Positions 25,292-35,145 are shown, counted from the stretch's first letter. The stretch is DNA of 64,000 nucleotides from Pleurocapsa sp. PCC 7319 (GCF_000332195.1 NZ_KB235922.1:4003322-4067321), one strand, 5' to 3'. Program-made: numbers and translations. The notes: generated by a model from the sequence alone, not told the origin.

Positions 25292-26419
25292 TCATTTGTG
25301 ATTAAGTCGATTCAAAAATAAATCTTCATAAGCTTTTAAATCTCGATCATCAGCAAACTCCTCATAGTATCTAGCAAAACTATTTTGTTTCATTGTTTCT
25401 ATATTTGTTTCATCATCTAGGATTTGAGTGATTTTTTGCGAACAATCATTTTCATCTTGAAAATAGTAAGCATCTTTTCCAGCCACCCAAGAATTAAATG
25501 GATTTTTATGTGCAAGTATTGGGCTGCCTGCCGATAGAGCTTCTATCAGAGAAGGGTTTGTGCCGCCTACTTGATGTCCATGAATATAGAGCCTAGTATA
25601 ATATCTTAAGGATTTAACCACTTCTTGATTATAAATAGCTCCAAAAAACATTACTTCATCACTGGCCGCTGCTAAAACCTGTTGATGATAGGCATTTTTA
25701 TGTGGAAAATAATTCCCCAAGATTACTAATAGTAAGTTTCTCGGTCTTTGGGAAAAGGCAGATACAATTTCTAGAATCGAGTTTTCTGGTTCAGGTCTGG
25801 CGATCACTAATGCATATCTTCGAGGAACGAGACAGTATCTTTTGAGTAGTGTTTCATCCGCCTTAGTTACGACTTGGGCACTATAGGGTATGACGGAAAT
25901 TGGCTTAGAAGTTTTGACTTCTTGTCGTAAGTATTTCTTAATTTGTGGGTGATCGGCGATTAAATGATCGCTCAACCAGACAGCACATCTCTCGTTAATG
26001 TATAGCCAAGCTTTCTCTAAGAAATTCCATTTTTTTCTCCACCATTCCATACCATCCATATTGGTCACATTGAGACGGTTTCTAAGCTTATAAAGTAGGG
26101 AAAAAATGGCAGTGTTATAACCAAGCGTCAGAACGATACCTTCTTGATTGACAGCATTAAAAGCCGCTTTGAAATCGAACAAGATAGACCAGAAAGAGCT
26201 ATTTTTGGGAACTGGTATATGAACTAGATTGATTCCCTGCCAAAGACTGTAGTAAAATTTTCGACGGTAAAATTTTTCACCATTACTTTGACAGTAAACT
26301 GTAACATGCCATCCCTTCTTCACTAAGTACAGAGCCAAACGTTCAGCAAATGTTTCAAACCCACCATGATTTCCAGGGATACCACGAGTTCCAAGTATTA
26401 ATAGTTTGTGCTTTTTCAT
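25292..26419 (-). CDS. GT4-type glycosyltransferase with DUF1972 N-terminus
   Basis: 375 aa beginning HKLLILGTRGIPGNHGGFETFAERLA, the hallmark of the DUF1972 rhamnosyl/glycosyltransferase group. The GT4 donor domain follows (YALVIARPEPENSILEIV, then GGTNPSLIEALSAGSPILA). These enzymes often start exopolysaccharide side chains by adding rhamnose or a related sugar. A broken second copy lies at 13714-14000. Upstream is an 850-bp non-coding stretch, so it has its own promoter and closes the island on the right. Confidence 0.87.
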   Translation of the reverse strand: MKKHKLLILGTRGIPGNHGGFETFAERLALYLVKKGWHVTVYCQSNGEKFYRRKFYYSLWQGINLVHIPVPKNSSFWSILFDFKAAFNAVNQEGIVLTLGYNTAIFSLLYKLRNRLNVTNMDGMEWWRKKWNFLEKAWLYINERCAVWLSDHLIADHPQIKKYLRQEVKTSKPISVIPYSAQVVTKADETLLKRYCLVPRRYALVIARPEPENSILEIVSAFSQRPRNLLLVILGNYFPHKNAYHQQVLAAASDEVMFFGAIYNQEVVKSLRYYTRLYIHGHQVGGTNPSLIEALSAGSPILAHKNPFNSWVAGKDAYYFQDENDCSQKITQILDDETNIETMKQNSFARYYEEFADDRDLKAYEDLFLNRLNHK

Positions 26420-27197
26420 TAAATAAATGAGCTAGATAAATATGATTTGAAAAATATGGAAATTTATAGTCATTCCCAAGAAAGAAAATATGATTATTTT
26501 TTCGCCAAGTAACTATTAATATCGAAAACTAAACCATGTATAGGAATCTACATAGATTAATGAGTACAAATAGACTGAAGTAAAAATTTACGCTCCCCAA
26601 TCTATATTTCATCAAGTCTAATAAGAAAAAACTAGGCAAATTTCGGTTTACACGAGTAAATGGTGAATAAAATTAATTACGTTCTGAGAAAAAAAGTTGT
26701 TTCCCAGGAATTTTACTTTTGCCTATTTTAAAGTAACAATGAGATATCAAAGGATAACTGACCACACTCCACTAAGTAAGAAGCTCCTTATCCTCAACTT
26801 ACCTTTCTTTATATCAGTAAAAAGTAACGAATCGGTTACTTAAATTACTTTTTGCTTATTTAATACCCGCTCAAGAAAGGTTACTTAAAGATCTTTTTGT
26901 ATAGCGAAAGATTTTATTAAAATTGATTTTTATTACCTATAAATTGCATTTGTTTGGTATATAATCACGTTAATCAATACGATTATTTTTCTGCGTAAAA
27001 TTGATGCAATATTTCAAAAAGCTTTTATAAACTCCACTAAGAGCTTGTAGTTACCTCTTTTTATGCCGAAATTAGTTTTTATTGGCAAAAATTTAGCGTG
27101 ATTACCCAAAAAAACGCTAACGATTGAGTATTAACTTTCTAATGGCTATTTGCAGAACGTCTTGAAAAAATTGTTCTACTCTAATAATTTTCCTACT
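26420..27197. other. Long non-coding region at the right edge of the polysaccharide island
   Basis: No reading frame or relic is recognisable. The clearest structure is AAAAAGTAA at 26820-26828 with TTACTTTTT at 26846-26854, nested around a smaller AGTAAC/GTTACT pair. The region is A+T-rich and lacks HIP1 sites. It separates the island from pgk. Confidence 0.55.
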
Positions 27198-27236
27198 AAA
27201 AATGCCTGTAGACAGTTTAGAGTTAATCTACAGGCA
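27198..27236 (-). terminator. Rho-independent terminator of pgk
   Basis: Perfect 10-bp stem TGCCTGTAGA/TCTACAGGCA (27203-27212 and 27227-27236) with a 14-nt loop, followed on the minus strand by TTTTT. It lies 34 bp beyond the pgk stop. Confidence 0.88.
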
Positions 27237-27270
27237 AGATACATTTAAAACTATTATCTAGAGTTTTAAA

Positions 27271-28470
27271 TTAAGCGTCATCGAGTGCAACGATACCAGG
27301 AAGAGTTTTTCCTTCAAGTAGTTCCAAACTCGCACCACCACCAGTAGAAATATGGCTCATTTTTTCAGCAACACCAACTTTTTCTACCGCAGCCACAGAA
27401 TCACCACCACCAATAATGGTTACAGCATCAGATTTGCCGGCTAAGGTATGGGCGATCGCTTCTGTACCAGCAGCAAATTTATCAAATTCAAATACACCCA
27501 TGGGACCATTCCAAATCACTGCATTACAGTCTGCAAGAGCATCTTGGAATACTTTGATAGAATCAGGACCAATATCTAATCCCATCCAGCCATCGGGAAT
27601 GTTATCTATACTTACAGTCTGAGAATTAGCATCGGGGGCAAAGTTATCGGCTACTACTACGTCAGTAGGTAAAAGCAATTCAACTCCTTGCTCTTTGGCT
27701 TTCGCTTCTAGAGATTTAGCTAATTCTAGTTTGTCTTCTTCTACCAAAGACTTACCAACGCTTAAACCACGAGCTTTATAGAAAGTGAAGATCATTCCAC
27801 CACCGATTAGTAGCTTGTCACACTTGTCTAGTAAAGTTTCAATTACGCCAATTTTACTAGAAACTTTTGAACCACCGATAATTGCCGCTAAAGGACGTTT
27901 GGGATTATCAACCGCATCTTGAAGATAGTCTAATTCTTTTTCAATTAAGTAGCCGGCAACACTTGGACTTAGATAATGAGTTACCCCTTCTGTGGAAGCG
28001 TGAGCGCGGTGAGCAGTCCCAAATGCTTCGTTAACGTATAAATCAGCATTAGCCGCTAATTGCTTAGCAAATTCAGGGTCGTTGCTAGTTTCTTCGCTGT
28101 GAAAACGAAGATTTTCCAAGAGTACAACTTGACCATTGCTCATACCATTAACAGTAGAAGCTACCGCATCGCCAACGCAGTCGTCACACTTAGTCACATC
28201 TTGTCCTAACAATTCAGAAAGTCTTTTAGCAACAGGAGTCAGACGTAATTCTTCTTTTACTGCTCCTTTGGGACGACCCATGTGGCTACATAAAATAACC
28301 TTTCCACCTTTGCCAACCAAATCTTTAATTGTTGGTAAAGCAGCTTTGATGCGAGTATCGTCTGTAATATTGCCACTATCATCTAGTGGAACGTTAAAAT
28401 CGGCTCTTACTAAAACTTTTTTTCCAGAGACATCGGCTTCTGTTAAGCTCGCTACAGTCTTCTTCGCCAC
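27271..28470 (-). CDS. pgk: Phosphoglycerate kinase
   Basis: 399 aa, full family length. [20 protein letters not shown] and [11 protein letters not shown] are the substrate-binding N-domain signatures. [17 protein letters not shown] and [17 protein letters not shown] lead to the nucleotide site, and [14 protein letters not shown] closes the active site. The enzyme converts 1,3-bisphosphoglycerate and ADP to 3-phosphoglycerate and ATP, and runs in reverse in the Calvin cycle of a cyanobacterium. It is monocistronic by appearance, with its own strong terminator and a 322-bp upstream spacer. Confidence 0.98.
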   Translation of the reverse strand: MAKKTVASLTEADVSGKKVLVRADFNVPLDDSGNITDDTRIKAALPTIKDLVGKGGKVILCSHMGRPKGAVKEELRLTPVAKRLSELLGQDVTKCDDCVGDAVASTVNGMSNGQVVLLENLRFHSEETSNDPEFAKQLAANADLYVNEAFGTAHRAHASTEGVTHYLSPSVAGYLIEKELDYLQDAVDNPKRPLAAIIGGSKVSSKIGVIETLLDKCDKLLIGGGMIFTFYKARGLSVGKSLVEEDKLELAKSLEAKAKEQGVELLLPTDVVVADNFAPDANSQTVSIDNIPDGWMGLDIGPDSIKVFQDALADCNAVIWNGPMGVFEFDKFAAGTEAIAHTLAGKSDAVTIIGGGDSVAAVEKVGVAEKMSHISTGGGASLELLEGKTLPGIVALDDA

Positions 28471-28792
28471 TGCTACTTTCCTCCTAGTTGCTTGTTAAAT
28501 AGATTAAATAAATTACCCAAGTCTAAAGATAAATTTAAATTTTGGGACTAGGATTAATCTACCAGAGGAAGTTGCACTAAGGAAAGCACTTGAAGCAGTA
28601 GTTAGCTTGTAATTGTTTGCTTCGATCTCTGCAGCATCTGTCTTACTTAGAAATCCGAACCTCATCTAGCTAAAAACTTTTTTGGAAAGAGTTTACAGAC
28701 TATTATCTGTTACAAAATGTTTTGGTTATCTATTTATGTGGAGCCATGTTCCTTGTTAAAGAAATCCCATTCACCTGCGGAATTTGAAATAC
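28471..28792. other. Spacer upstream of pgk
   Basis: 322 bp with no recognisable gene or RNA. It should contain the pgk promoter, but I see no convincing -35/-10 pair. Confidence 0.5.
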
Positions 28793-29095
28793 TTAATCTT
28801 CCACAATTGGGACAGACAAAGGTTGATCTAAAAGATGAATCACATTGATTTCGGCATCAAGAAAGTCTTCAATAACTTCGGTAATAGAGAAATTTCGCGG
28901 ATAATCAGAGCCTAAATACTTTGTAACCCAGTCATTCTTACTTTCTTGAGTTGTTTCAACTAGTTTGCTTAGACCATAAGCTTGTCTCACGACAAGCTGA
29001 TTTAGAGTTCTCAAAGAAATCAGCACACCATTTGTCTCAGGAGCTTCCTCCGATTCCCTCGTGATAAATCCGCAAATACAGGTAAACGTAGACAT
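28793..29095 (-). CDS. Small protein of unknown function
   Basis: 100 aa, acidic, no signal peptide or membrane span. It starts MSTFTCICGFITRESEEAPET, with a Cys-x-Cys pair near the N-terminus. It ends in an acidic Leu/Ile-rich stretch (EDFLDAEINVIHLLDQP). I do not recognise the family. The frame is clean, codon use matches its neighbours, and it is separated by 125 bp from ndhO on the same strand. That makes it a credible gene but not a named one. Confidence 0.55.
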   Translation of the reverse strand: MSTFTCICGFITRESEEAPETNGVLISLRTLNQLVVRQAYGLSKLVETTQESKNDWVTKYLGSDYPRNFSITEVIEDFLDAEINVIHLLDQPLSVPIVED

Positions 29096-29220
29096 ACGAT
29101 TCGGATGTACTTCATAAAACAGGTTTCTTATGATTATTTATCTGAAAGAACATTTAGATTCTTTCAGATACTCTAAAATAAGATGATTAAAATACATTCA
29201 ATTTTAAGAGAGCTGGATTT

Positions 29221-29436
29221 TTACTTAATGACTTCCAATTGATCTAAGCGCAGCCAAACATTAGGAGTCGGAACATAAAATTGAACTAAAGCATATTCGT
29301 CATTCAAGTCGACAATTTCGCCTTTGCTATTAAATAAATAATCAGGAAGACGTACATCACTAGCTTTGGCTTCCAAACTGCCCTCTAGTTTCTCTTTGAT
29401 TACACGTATTAATGTTCCTTTTTTGATCTTTGCCAT
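29221..29436 (-). CDS. ndhO: NAD(P)H-quinone oxidoreductase subunit O
   Basis: 71 aa, the normal size. [20 protein letters not shown], the DVRLPDYLF segment and [13 protein letters not shown] match the cyanobacterial/plastid-specific NdhO subunit. It sits on the hydrophilic arm of the NDH-1 complex in the thylakoid membrane, in cyclic electron flow and respiration. It lies 47 bp downstream of an alpha/beta hydrolase gene on the same strand. Confidence 0.92.
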   Translation of the reverse strand: MAKIKKGTLIRVIKEKLEGSLEAKASDVRLPDYLFNSKGEIVDLNDEYALVQFYVPTPNVWLRLDQLEVIK

Positions 29437-29483
29437 GTTTAATTATTATTGTTTTAGTAGTTATTTAGATTGACTAAGTTAGA

Positions 29484-30392
29484 TTATATAGATTTAAGCC
29501 AATCTAACAATAGCAAATTAAACTTATCTGGATATTCGTCATGAGGACAATGTCCTGCATTATCCCATTCTACTAGCTTTAAATTAGGATTAAGAGCCGC
29601 GATCGCCCGGGCTTGCTTGGGAGGAATCATTTTATCTTGCATCCCCCAAATTAGGAGTATAGGGATTACTATCTGAGGTAATAAATCTCTAACAGACTTA
29701 GCAAAAGTGGCTTGTCTAACGCTACGGGATAAACGAACTAGAGTTTGTTCGGCTCCATCATCATAAGCAGGGCTTGACAAGATATCCACTAACTCTTCAG
29801 TTACAGCCGATTTGTTAGGATAAGCCACTCCTGCCCAACGACGAATTATGTTCGGTTGTCTAACAATTTTGAGAATATTTTTAATCAACAAAGGAGAGGC
29901 AACTAAATTCTCGATCGCCGTCACCACAGGGCGAACTGGAGGAGGGAGCATATCTTCCCGCACCGATACGTCTGGCAGACTCAGCATTACTAAACCTTTA
30001 ACCATCTCTGGATAGGTAGCACTAGCAGTCAAACAAACTAGTGAACCAATTGAATTGCCCACCAGGATTACTGGGGTTCCGATAAAAGTTTGCCAAAAGT
30101 CATGTACTTGTTCTGTCCATAAAGCTGTACTATATTCAACATCTGCTTTTCTGGAGGCTCCAAAACCTAGTAAATCAATAGCATAGACGGTGTGAGATTG
30201 AGCAATTACAGGCAGGTTATTACGCCAGTGTTCAATACTAGCACCGAAGCCATGAATAAATATTAAGGGAGGTTGCTTGCTTTCAGCACCATTTTTCTTC
30301 GCCCTCAAATATGTGTAACGAGTTTGCCATCCTCGCCAAACCCAGTCTCTTTGGTTCCCAATACGCTCCTGCCAAGATTGATTTATAGTCAA
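29484..30392 (-). CDS. Alpha/beta hydrolase
   Basis: 302 aa with PLIFIHGFGAS (oxyanion-hole HGFG), nucleophile Ser114 in VGNSIGS, Asp253 in WGMQDKMIP and His281 in DNAGHCPHDE, a complete catalytic triad. A cap region lies between about 140 and 230. Close cyanobacterial proteins are annotated only as alpha/beta fold hydrolases. An esterase or haloalkane-dehalogenase-like role is possible, but the substrate is unknown. The gene is divergent from infC with a 251-bp spacer and probably co-transcribed with ndhO. Confidence 0.85.
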   Translation of the reverse strand: MTINQSWQERIGNQRDWVWRGWQTRYTYLRAKKNGAESKQPPLIFIHGFGASIEHWRNNLPVIAQSHTVYAIDLLGFGASRKADVEYSTALWTEQVHDFWQTFIGTPVILVGNSIGSLVCLTASATYPEMVKGLVMLSLPDVSVREDMLPPPVRPVVTAIENLVASPLLIKNILKIVRQPNIIRRWAGVAYPNKSAVTEELVDILSSPAYDDGAEQTLVRLSRSVRQATFAKSVRDLLPQIVIPILLIWGMQDKMIPPKQARAIAALNPNLKLVEWDNAGHCPHDEYPDKFNLLLLDWLKSI

Positions 30393-30643
30393 ATTTTTAC
30401 TTTAAAAATATTTACAAATTCTCGTCTTATTACTTTAACTATAGCTATTGTTATATTGATACTTTGATAAAAAATAAGTTAAATTAAAAGATAAAGTTAA
30501 CTTATTGTTTTATTAATAGAAAAATCGGTAAAATAACAAATGATAATAATAAATGTAAAATAGTAAGTGATAACAAATATTTATCACTGTAATTTTAGTT
30601 CACGATATCAAACTATTACAAAAGGAAAGAAAAAAATACGCCT

Positions 30644-31180
30644 GTGAGAGATAGAAGACGCAGTAACAGTAGTCGCGATCTAACCAAAACTAACGAAAGA
30701 ATTCGTTTCCCCAATATTCGTGTTATTGACTCTGAAGGTGAGCAATTAGGTATTATTACTCCGAAAGAGGCTCTGGCCATAGCGCAAGAAAAAGGCTTAG
30801 ATTTGGTCTTGGTCAGCGAATCCGCAGATCCCCCGGTCTGTAAAATTATGGACTATGGGAAATATAAATACGAGCAAGATAAAAAACAAAAGGAAGCGAA
30901 GAAAAAACAGCATAACGCTGATGTTAAAGAAGTGAAGATGCGCTATAAAATCGAAGAGCATGATTATAATGTGCGCGTCAAAAATGCTCAACGTTTTCTT
31001 AAATCTGGAGATAAAGTCAAAGCTACTATTAGCTTCCGAGGAAGGGAAATTCAGCACTCCAGGTTGGCTGAAGACCTACTACGTCGTATGGCTAAAGATC
31101 TAGAAGATTATGCCGAAGTACAGCAATCACCAAAGCGGGAAGGACGCAATATGATGATGATGCTTTCGCCTAAAAAATAA
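30644..31180 (+). CDS. infC: Translation initiation factor IF-3
   Basis: 178 aa. The N-terminal domain has [24 protein letters not shown], the linker is very basic, and the C-terminal domain has [16 protein letters not shown] and [15 protein letters not shown]. All are standard IF-3 features. It binds the 30S subunit and checks the initiator tRNA. The start is a GTG; many infC genes start at unusual codons, which underlies autoregulation. An AGGAAAG lies 14-20 nt upstream, rather far for a ribosome-binding site. Confidence 0.95.
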   Translation: MRDRRRSNSSRDLTKTNERIRFPNIRVIDSEGEQLGIITPKEALAIAQEKGLDLVLVSESADPPVCKIMDYGKYKYEQDKKQKEAKKKQHNADVKEVKMRYKIEEHDYNVRVKNAQRFLKSGDKVKATISFRGREIQHSRLAEDLLRRMAKDLEDYAEVQQSPKREGRNMMMMLSPKK

Positions 31181-31202
31181 TTTGATTATTGGTGAAACTA
31201 AG

Positions 31203-31309
31203 TCATAAGTTTTTGTTGGCTAACATTAATTTTAGCTATTAGCTATCAGCTTTTTTAGTTATTAATTAGCTGTATATTAATGTTAGATTACTATATCTTT
31301 CACTTATGA
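31203..31309. repeat. Nested inverted repeats behind infC
   Basis: Outer arms TCATAAGT (31203-31210) and ACTTATGA (31302-31309) enclose perfect inner arms CTAACATTAAT (31220-31230) and ATTAATGTTAG (31276-31286). The interior has short AGCTATTAGCTAT repeats. The 107-bp structure lies just after the infC stop, without a T-run. A MITE-like element or an mRNA 3' structure are both possible. Confidence 0.7.
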
Positions 31310-31361
31310 GGTTCAGCTACTAATTAAATGTCATAATTAGCATTTTTTGGTAGAGTTTATT

Positions 31362-31403
31362 TTAAAAAGCACAGAAAAGACAAAATTGTCCTTCTCTGTG
31401 CTT
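31362..31403 (-). terminator. Rho-independent terminator
   Basis: Stem AAGCACAGA/TCTGTGCTT (31367-31375 and 31395-31403), extended with mismatches toward the loop, followed on the minus strand by a T-run. It lies 43 bp beyond the stop of the small membrane protein gene and may also stop rightward transcription from infC. Confidence 0.75.
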
Positions 31404-31445
31404 CTTAATTATTCAATTATTAATTTAAAAAGTTTTAAATTCTAT

Positions 31446-31655
31446 TTATTGATTTTGGTTGGCTTTAGTATCTTGTACCGCTACCCAAAACAAAATTCCT
31501 GTGAGAGGAATACTCGCAGCCAAAATTAGACTTGTAACCATACTGCCCAATTCAGGATTACCTGAGGATAGTTCAAAAACCGAGCCGACTCCCGCGATCG
31601 CCGTAATACAACACAAAACTAAACATACACCACTCTTAGGTGTCATTGAAATCAT
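31446..31655 (-). CDS. Small two-span membrane protein, unknown function
   Basis: 69 aa. Two hydrophobic helices, about residues 9-27 (GVCLVLCCITAIAGVGSVF) and 38-59 (MVTSLILAASIPLTGILFWVAV), are joined by a short ELSSGNPELG loop. The tail is polar (QDTKANQNQ). It probably inserts as a hairpin in the plasma or thylakoid membrane. It has its own terminator and ends 51 bp before the def gene on the same strand. A second Met at residue 4 could be the start. I do not know a named family. Confidence 0.65.
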   Translation of the reverse strand: MISMTPKSGVCLVLCCITAIAGVGSVFELSSGNPELGSMVTSLILAASIPLTGILFWVAVQDTKANQNQ

Positions 31656-31706
31656 TATTAGTTACTCTCCTCTTAAAATTATTGATTGGGTTAGCGGTTC
31701 TTAAAT

Positions 31707-32273
31707 TTACTTGTTAATTGGTTTAACTGCACTAACAGCAAAACCTCTCTTTTTTAACTCTTCATTAAGAGCGATATTATTATCAACTCGATCTACAAAC
31801 ATGACACCATTTAGGTGATCCATTTCATGTTGAATAGCACGGGATAATAAACCAGTAGCTTTTAGTTTACTAGGTTTGCCCTGCTCATTTCTATAGGAGA
31901 CTTCAATTTCTTCAGGACGAGTTACATCTAAATAAACTCCTGGGATGCTTAAGCATCCTTCTTCCCCTTTACAGAATGTACTACTAGACTTAACGATTTT
32001 GGGATTTATTAACACAAGAGGAGGCTGATCTGGTTGATCCAAAGCAATATCAATCACAATCAATTGCTTATTAATTCCTACTTGGGGAGCTGCCAAACCA
32101 ATGCCATCAGCACTGTACATCGTTTGCAACATTTCCCTGACAATTTTGCGAATGTTATCATCCACTTTGGCAACGCGTTTAGCTGGTTGGCGTAGTACGC
32201 GATCGCCTAAATAATGTATATCTAAAGGTGGTTGTTCTAACTTTTTTTTCTCTACTGCAACAACAGTGGTCAT
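31707..32273 (-). CDS. def: Peptide deformylase
   Basis: 188 aa. All three motifs are intact: GIGLAAPQVG, EGCLSIPG (metal-binding Cys) and QHEMDHLNG (HExxH, metal ligands and catalytic Glu). It removes the formyl group from nascent polypeptides at the ribosome. An N-terminal extension of about 20 residues precedes the core. Transcription continues toward the small membrane protein gene. Confidence 0.96.
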   Translation of the reverse strand: MTTVVAVEKKKLEQPPLDIHYLGDRVLRQPAKRVAKVDDNIRKIVREMLQTMYSADGIGLAAPQVGINKQLIVIDIALDQPDQPPLVLINPKIVKSSSTFCKGEEGCLSIPGVYLDVTRPEEIEVSYRNEQGKPSKLKATGLLSRAIQHEMDHLNGVMFVDRVDNNIALNEELKKRGFAVSAVKPINK

Positions 32274-32466
32274 ATATCTGATAGCACTATCTCAAAGTTT
32301 TTCCTTATTTTATTTTATCGTTAATTAAAGATTTCATTAGGTATCCCTTAGGCTTTGAACCAATGGAATACTAAAGTTTAACAATTAAAAAATAAGCTGA
32401 GTAAACATTTTTAAGTAAGAATTCAGAAATTATTTTACTTGTAATTTAACTAACCATAGCAAATTT

Positions 32467-33090
32467 ATGAAAGATTGTTTAAAGTTCCAAGATTTATCAC
32501 CTACTACTTATGCTGATGCTTTAGATCGTCAACAGTTTATGGATATTGGCATTAAGGCTTTATGGGCTCCAATACCAAGGATTGCCGGAAAAGCCTATAC
32601 AGTTAAGTGTCACCCCGGAGACAACTTAATGCTTCATGCCGCCATTTATCGAGCTGAACCAGGTTCTATTATCGTGGTTGAAGCCGGCTCGATTGACTAT
32701 GCAGTCTCAGGAGGTAACGTATGTGCGATCGCTCAAAAACAGGGAATTACCGGTTTCATTGTTGATGGGGTAATTCGCGATCTGGCTGAAGTGCGAGAGG
32801 CTAAGTTTCCCGTCTTTGCCAGAGGAGTAATGCCTAAACCTGGGGTCAAAAAAACTTTGGGTTCACTAAATGAAACAATAAACTGTGGTGGAGTAGCCGT
32901 AAAACCCAAAGATATAATCGTGGCAGATGAAGAAGGAATTGCCGTTATTCCCGCTGCCGAACAAGATCGGGTATATGAGATTGCCCAAGCAAGAGCGATC
33001 AAAGATTCAGAACAAACTCTTGACCAATGGCAAACACAACACCAAGCCAAAATTGAGCAAATTCTTCAGGCACGGGGTTTTGTAGATTGA
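32467..33090 (+). CDS. RraA-like / 4-hydroxy-4-methyl-2-oxoglutarate aldolase family protein
   Basis: 207 aa, full length for the family. PGDNLMLHAAIYRAEPGSIIVVEAG and GFIVDGVIRDLAEVR carry the Gly and the Arg-Asp pair that bind divalent metal and oxaloacetate-type substrates in HMG/CHA aldolases. Bacterial RraA proteins of this fold instead inhibit RNase E. The C-terminal extension after about residue 160 fits the aldolase-like branch. The physiological role in cyanobacteria is not settled. It is a single gene, divergent from def. Confidence 0.82.
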   Translation: MKDCLKFQDLSPTTYADALDRQQFMDIGIKALWAPIPRIAGKAYTVKCHPGDNLMLHAAIYRAEPGSIIVVEAGSIDYAVSGGNVCAIAQKQGITGFIVDGVIRDLAEVREAKFPVFARGVMPKPGVKKTLGSLNETINCGGVAVKPKDIIVADEEGIAVIPAAEQDRVYEIAQARAIKDSEQTLDQWQTQHQAKIEQILQARGFVD

Positions 33091-33213
33091 GACTAGTGGT
33101 ATGTCAATTTAAAATTAATGGGTTGAGATGAGCAGAGGGAACAGAAAAAGCAAATGTTGAGATAGATAAGCTCTGTAAGGGCGATTCGCCCTTACGAAAA
33201 CTATCTAAATAGA

Positions 33214-34914
33214 TTAAAATTCAAAAACTGTCCGAACTGAGGCAACCCAAATAGTATCATTGTCACTATCATTTTCAGGATTAAGAACTACGAAAAAGCC
33301 AGGATCGACCGAGATATTATCGTTGACTTGATAGCGATACAGGGCTTCGATGTGCCATGCACTATCTTCATCTTCTTCACCACCATCGTTACTAGTTACT
33401 TTTGGTGGTTGTCCGAAGATAATACCACCCAAGTTACCTTCGGCAAGCAAGTCGGGAAAAGCTAAAGTAACCGCCCAGTTAAATATATTGGCATTATCGC
33501 CACTATTTACCTCAATCTCTTCATTTTCTCCATCTGTCTCGGCATAAGCCAAGCTAAAACCGCCCCAAGCTGAGATATTAATCCGGTCACTCAATTGATA
33601 ACTACCTTGTAAACCAAAATGATCGGCAGAAGTGGGAATTTCTTCTCCAAAGGGGGCATTAGCATTTTCACTTCCTGCTTCCCCAGATACTGCCTGTTCA
33701 TCTGGTGCATAATACGCCCGTGAATAAGTCAAACCTAACCCCAAATTTTCTGTAGGTTCTATTCCTATTTGGGCGATCGCTGAATAAGTACCATTAAATA
33801 AACCAGCTCCTTCAAAGGGTTCATTGCCACGAGGGGCGAGATAACCTACAGATAAAGCAATCGCATCGTTCAAATCGTAGTTAACTGTTGCCCCTGTACC
33901 TTCAGAACCTTGATAGTAAATTGGGTTAAAGCGTCCGAAGAAAGAAACTGCCCCAGATATTTCTTCGGAAAAATATTCATTGTAATTAGTAAAGTTTTCG
34001 CTGAACTCTCCTCCAACGGCATCAATGACAAAAGATAATTTGCCCTCTGCTGCACCTTCAAACTCTTCTTCTTCCTCTTCTAATTCTTCTTCTCCGTCTA
34101 AGCCTTCAAACTCTTCTGCTTCGTCTTCCGAACCTCCTTGTGCTCCTAAGGCAAAAGTATAATACGCTTTGTCGATCTCCACTGAACCATCGGTACCTTC
34201 ATCAAAGGCTAGACGAGTCATGTTGGTTCCAGTAACATTAGGATCATCCTCTTCCTCTCCCGAACCAAAGGGAGTAGTATTAAGTGCGCTTAAACTGACT
34301 TGTAACAAGTCAGAGCCAGTAAAACTAGTATTGAAATTTAAGAGCGCGCGATAGTCAAAGACGGGTACATTATCTATCTCACCACTACCATCAGCTCTTT
34401 CATCACCAAAAACGCTGCTGAGAGCAAAACTTACTTCTCCTGCTAGCTTAGTTGTTGTAGAAAATTGATGATCTTCTAAAAAAGCGGTACGACTTTCCAA
34501 GTTATCGACTCTACCGCCAATAGTCGCTAGTTCCGCTTCAAATTCTTGTGTTAACCGATTAATTTTATCTAAATCTTCTTGACTAACTGTTTCAGAAGAT
34601 GTAATCAATCGTTCAATTTGATTGAGGCAAGAGTTTAAACCCGCAGCAAATTCATAACGAGTCAAAGCCTGACTACCACGATAAGTTTGATTCGGAAAAC
34701 CAGCAATGCAACCGTAGCGATCGACTAAGCTTCTTAATGCTTCGTAGGCCCAGTCTGTAGGAGCAACATCTTTTAATTGATTAACATTAGTAACTTGTTC
34801 TAATTCTCCGATATAAGGTTCAATTTCTTGGGCCCACACTTTACTTGTATGAGTTACGATACTCGCAAACAACATAGAAGTGAATAACCAAATTCCCCAA
34901 GATTTATAATTCAT
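33214..34914 (-). CDS. Outer-membrane porin with SLH domain (cyanobacterial iron-uptake/OprB-type porin)
   Basis: 566 aa. A signal peptide ends near KVWAQ (residue 29). An SLH domain follows (about 44-105: LKDVAPTDWAYEALRSLVDR and ALTRYEFAAGL), then a short coiled coil (105-150) and a beta-barrel ending in an aromatic residue (VRTVFEF). This is the standard plan of cyanobacterial SLH porins, which tether the outer membrane to peptidoglycan and pass small solutes and iron. Residues about 262-290 form a very acidic run of Glu, unusual for the barrel and probably an extracellular loop. There is a single transcription unit, divergent from rlmD. Confidence 0.9.
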   Translation of the reverse strand: MNYKSWGIWLFTSMLFASIVTHTSKVWAQEIEPYIGELEQVTNVNQLKDVAPTDWAYEALRSLVDRYGCIAGFPNQTYRGSQALTRYEFAAGLNSCLNQIERLITSSETVSQEDLDKINRLTQEFEAELATIGGRVDNLESRTAFLEDHQFSTTTKLAGEVSFALSSVFGDERADGSGEIDNVPVFDYRALLNFNTSFTGSDLLQVSLSALNTTPFGSGEEEDDPNVTGTNMTRLAFDEGTDGSVEIDKAYYTFALGAQGGSEDEAEEFEGLDGEEELEEEEEEFEGAAEGKLSFVIDAVGGEFSENFTNYNEYFSEEISGAVSFFGRFNPIYYQGSEGTGATVNYDLNDAIALSVGYLAPRGNEPFEGAGLFNGTYSAIAQIGIEPTENLGLGLTYSRAYYAPDEQAVSGEAGSENANAPFGEEIPTSADHFGLQGSYQLSDRINISAWGGFSLAYAETDGENEEIEVNSGDNANIFNWAVTLAFPDLLAEGNLGGIIFGQPPKVTSNDGGEEDEDSAWHIEALYRYQVNDNISVDPGFFVVLNPENDSDNDTIWVASVRTVFEF

Positions 34915-35145
34915 TTCCTAATTTTCATAATTCATCAGCAACTACCAATATCTCAGAAGATAGTTAATATCCCAGAAGATAGTCAAGTAGGCGATCCCGT
35001 ATCTAAATTTTTCAGCAGTCACTGATTAATCTAGCTTTCATTCAGCGGTAATTGGCGACAATTCACAGCTAAGATTAAAGACATATCATATAAAGCATGA
35101 TCTCACTCCGATCCACACCTAAATTTAGATACTTTGTCCTCATTA

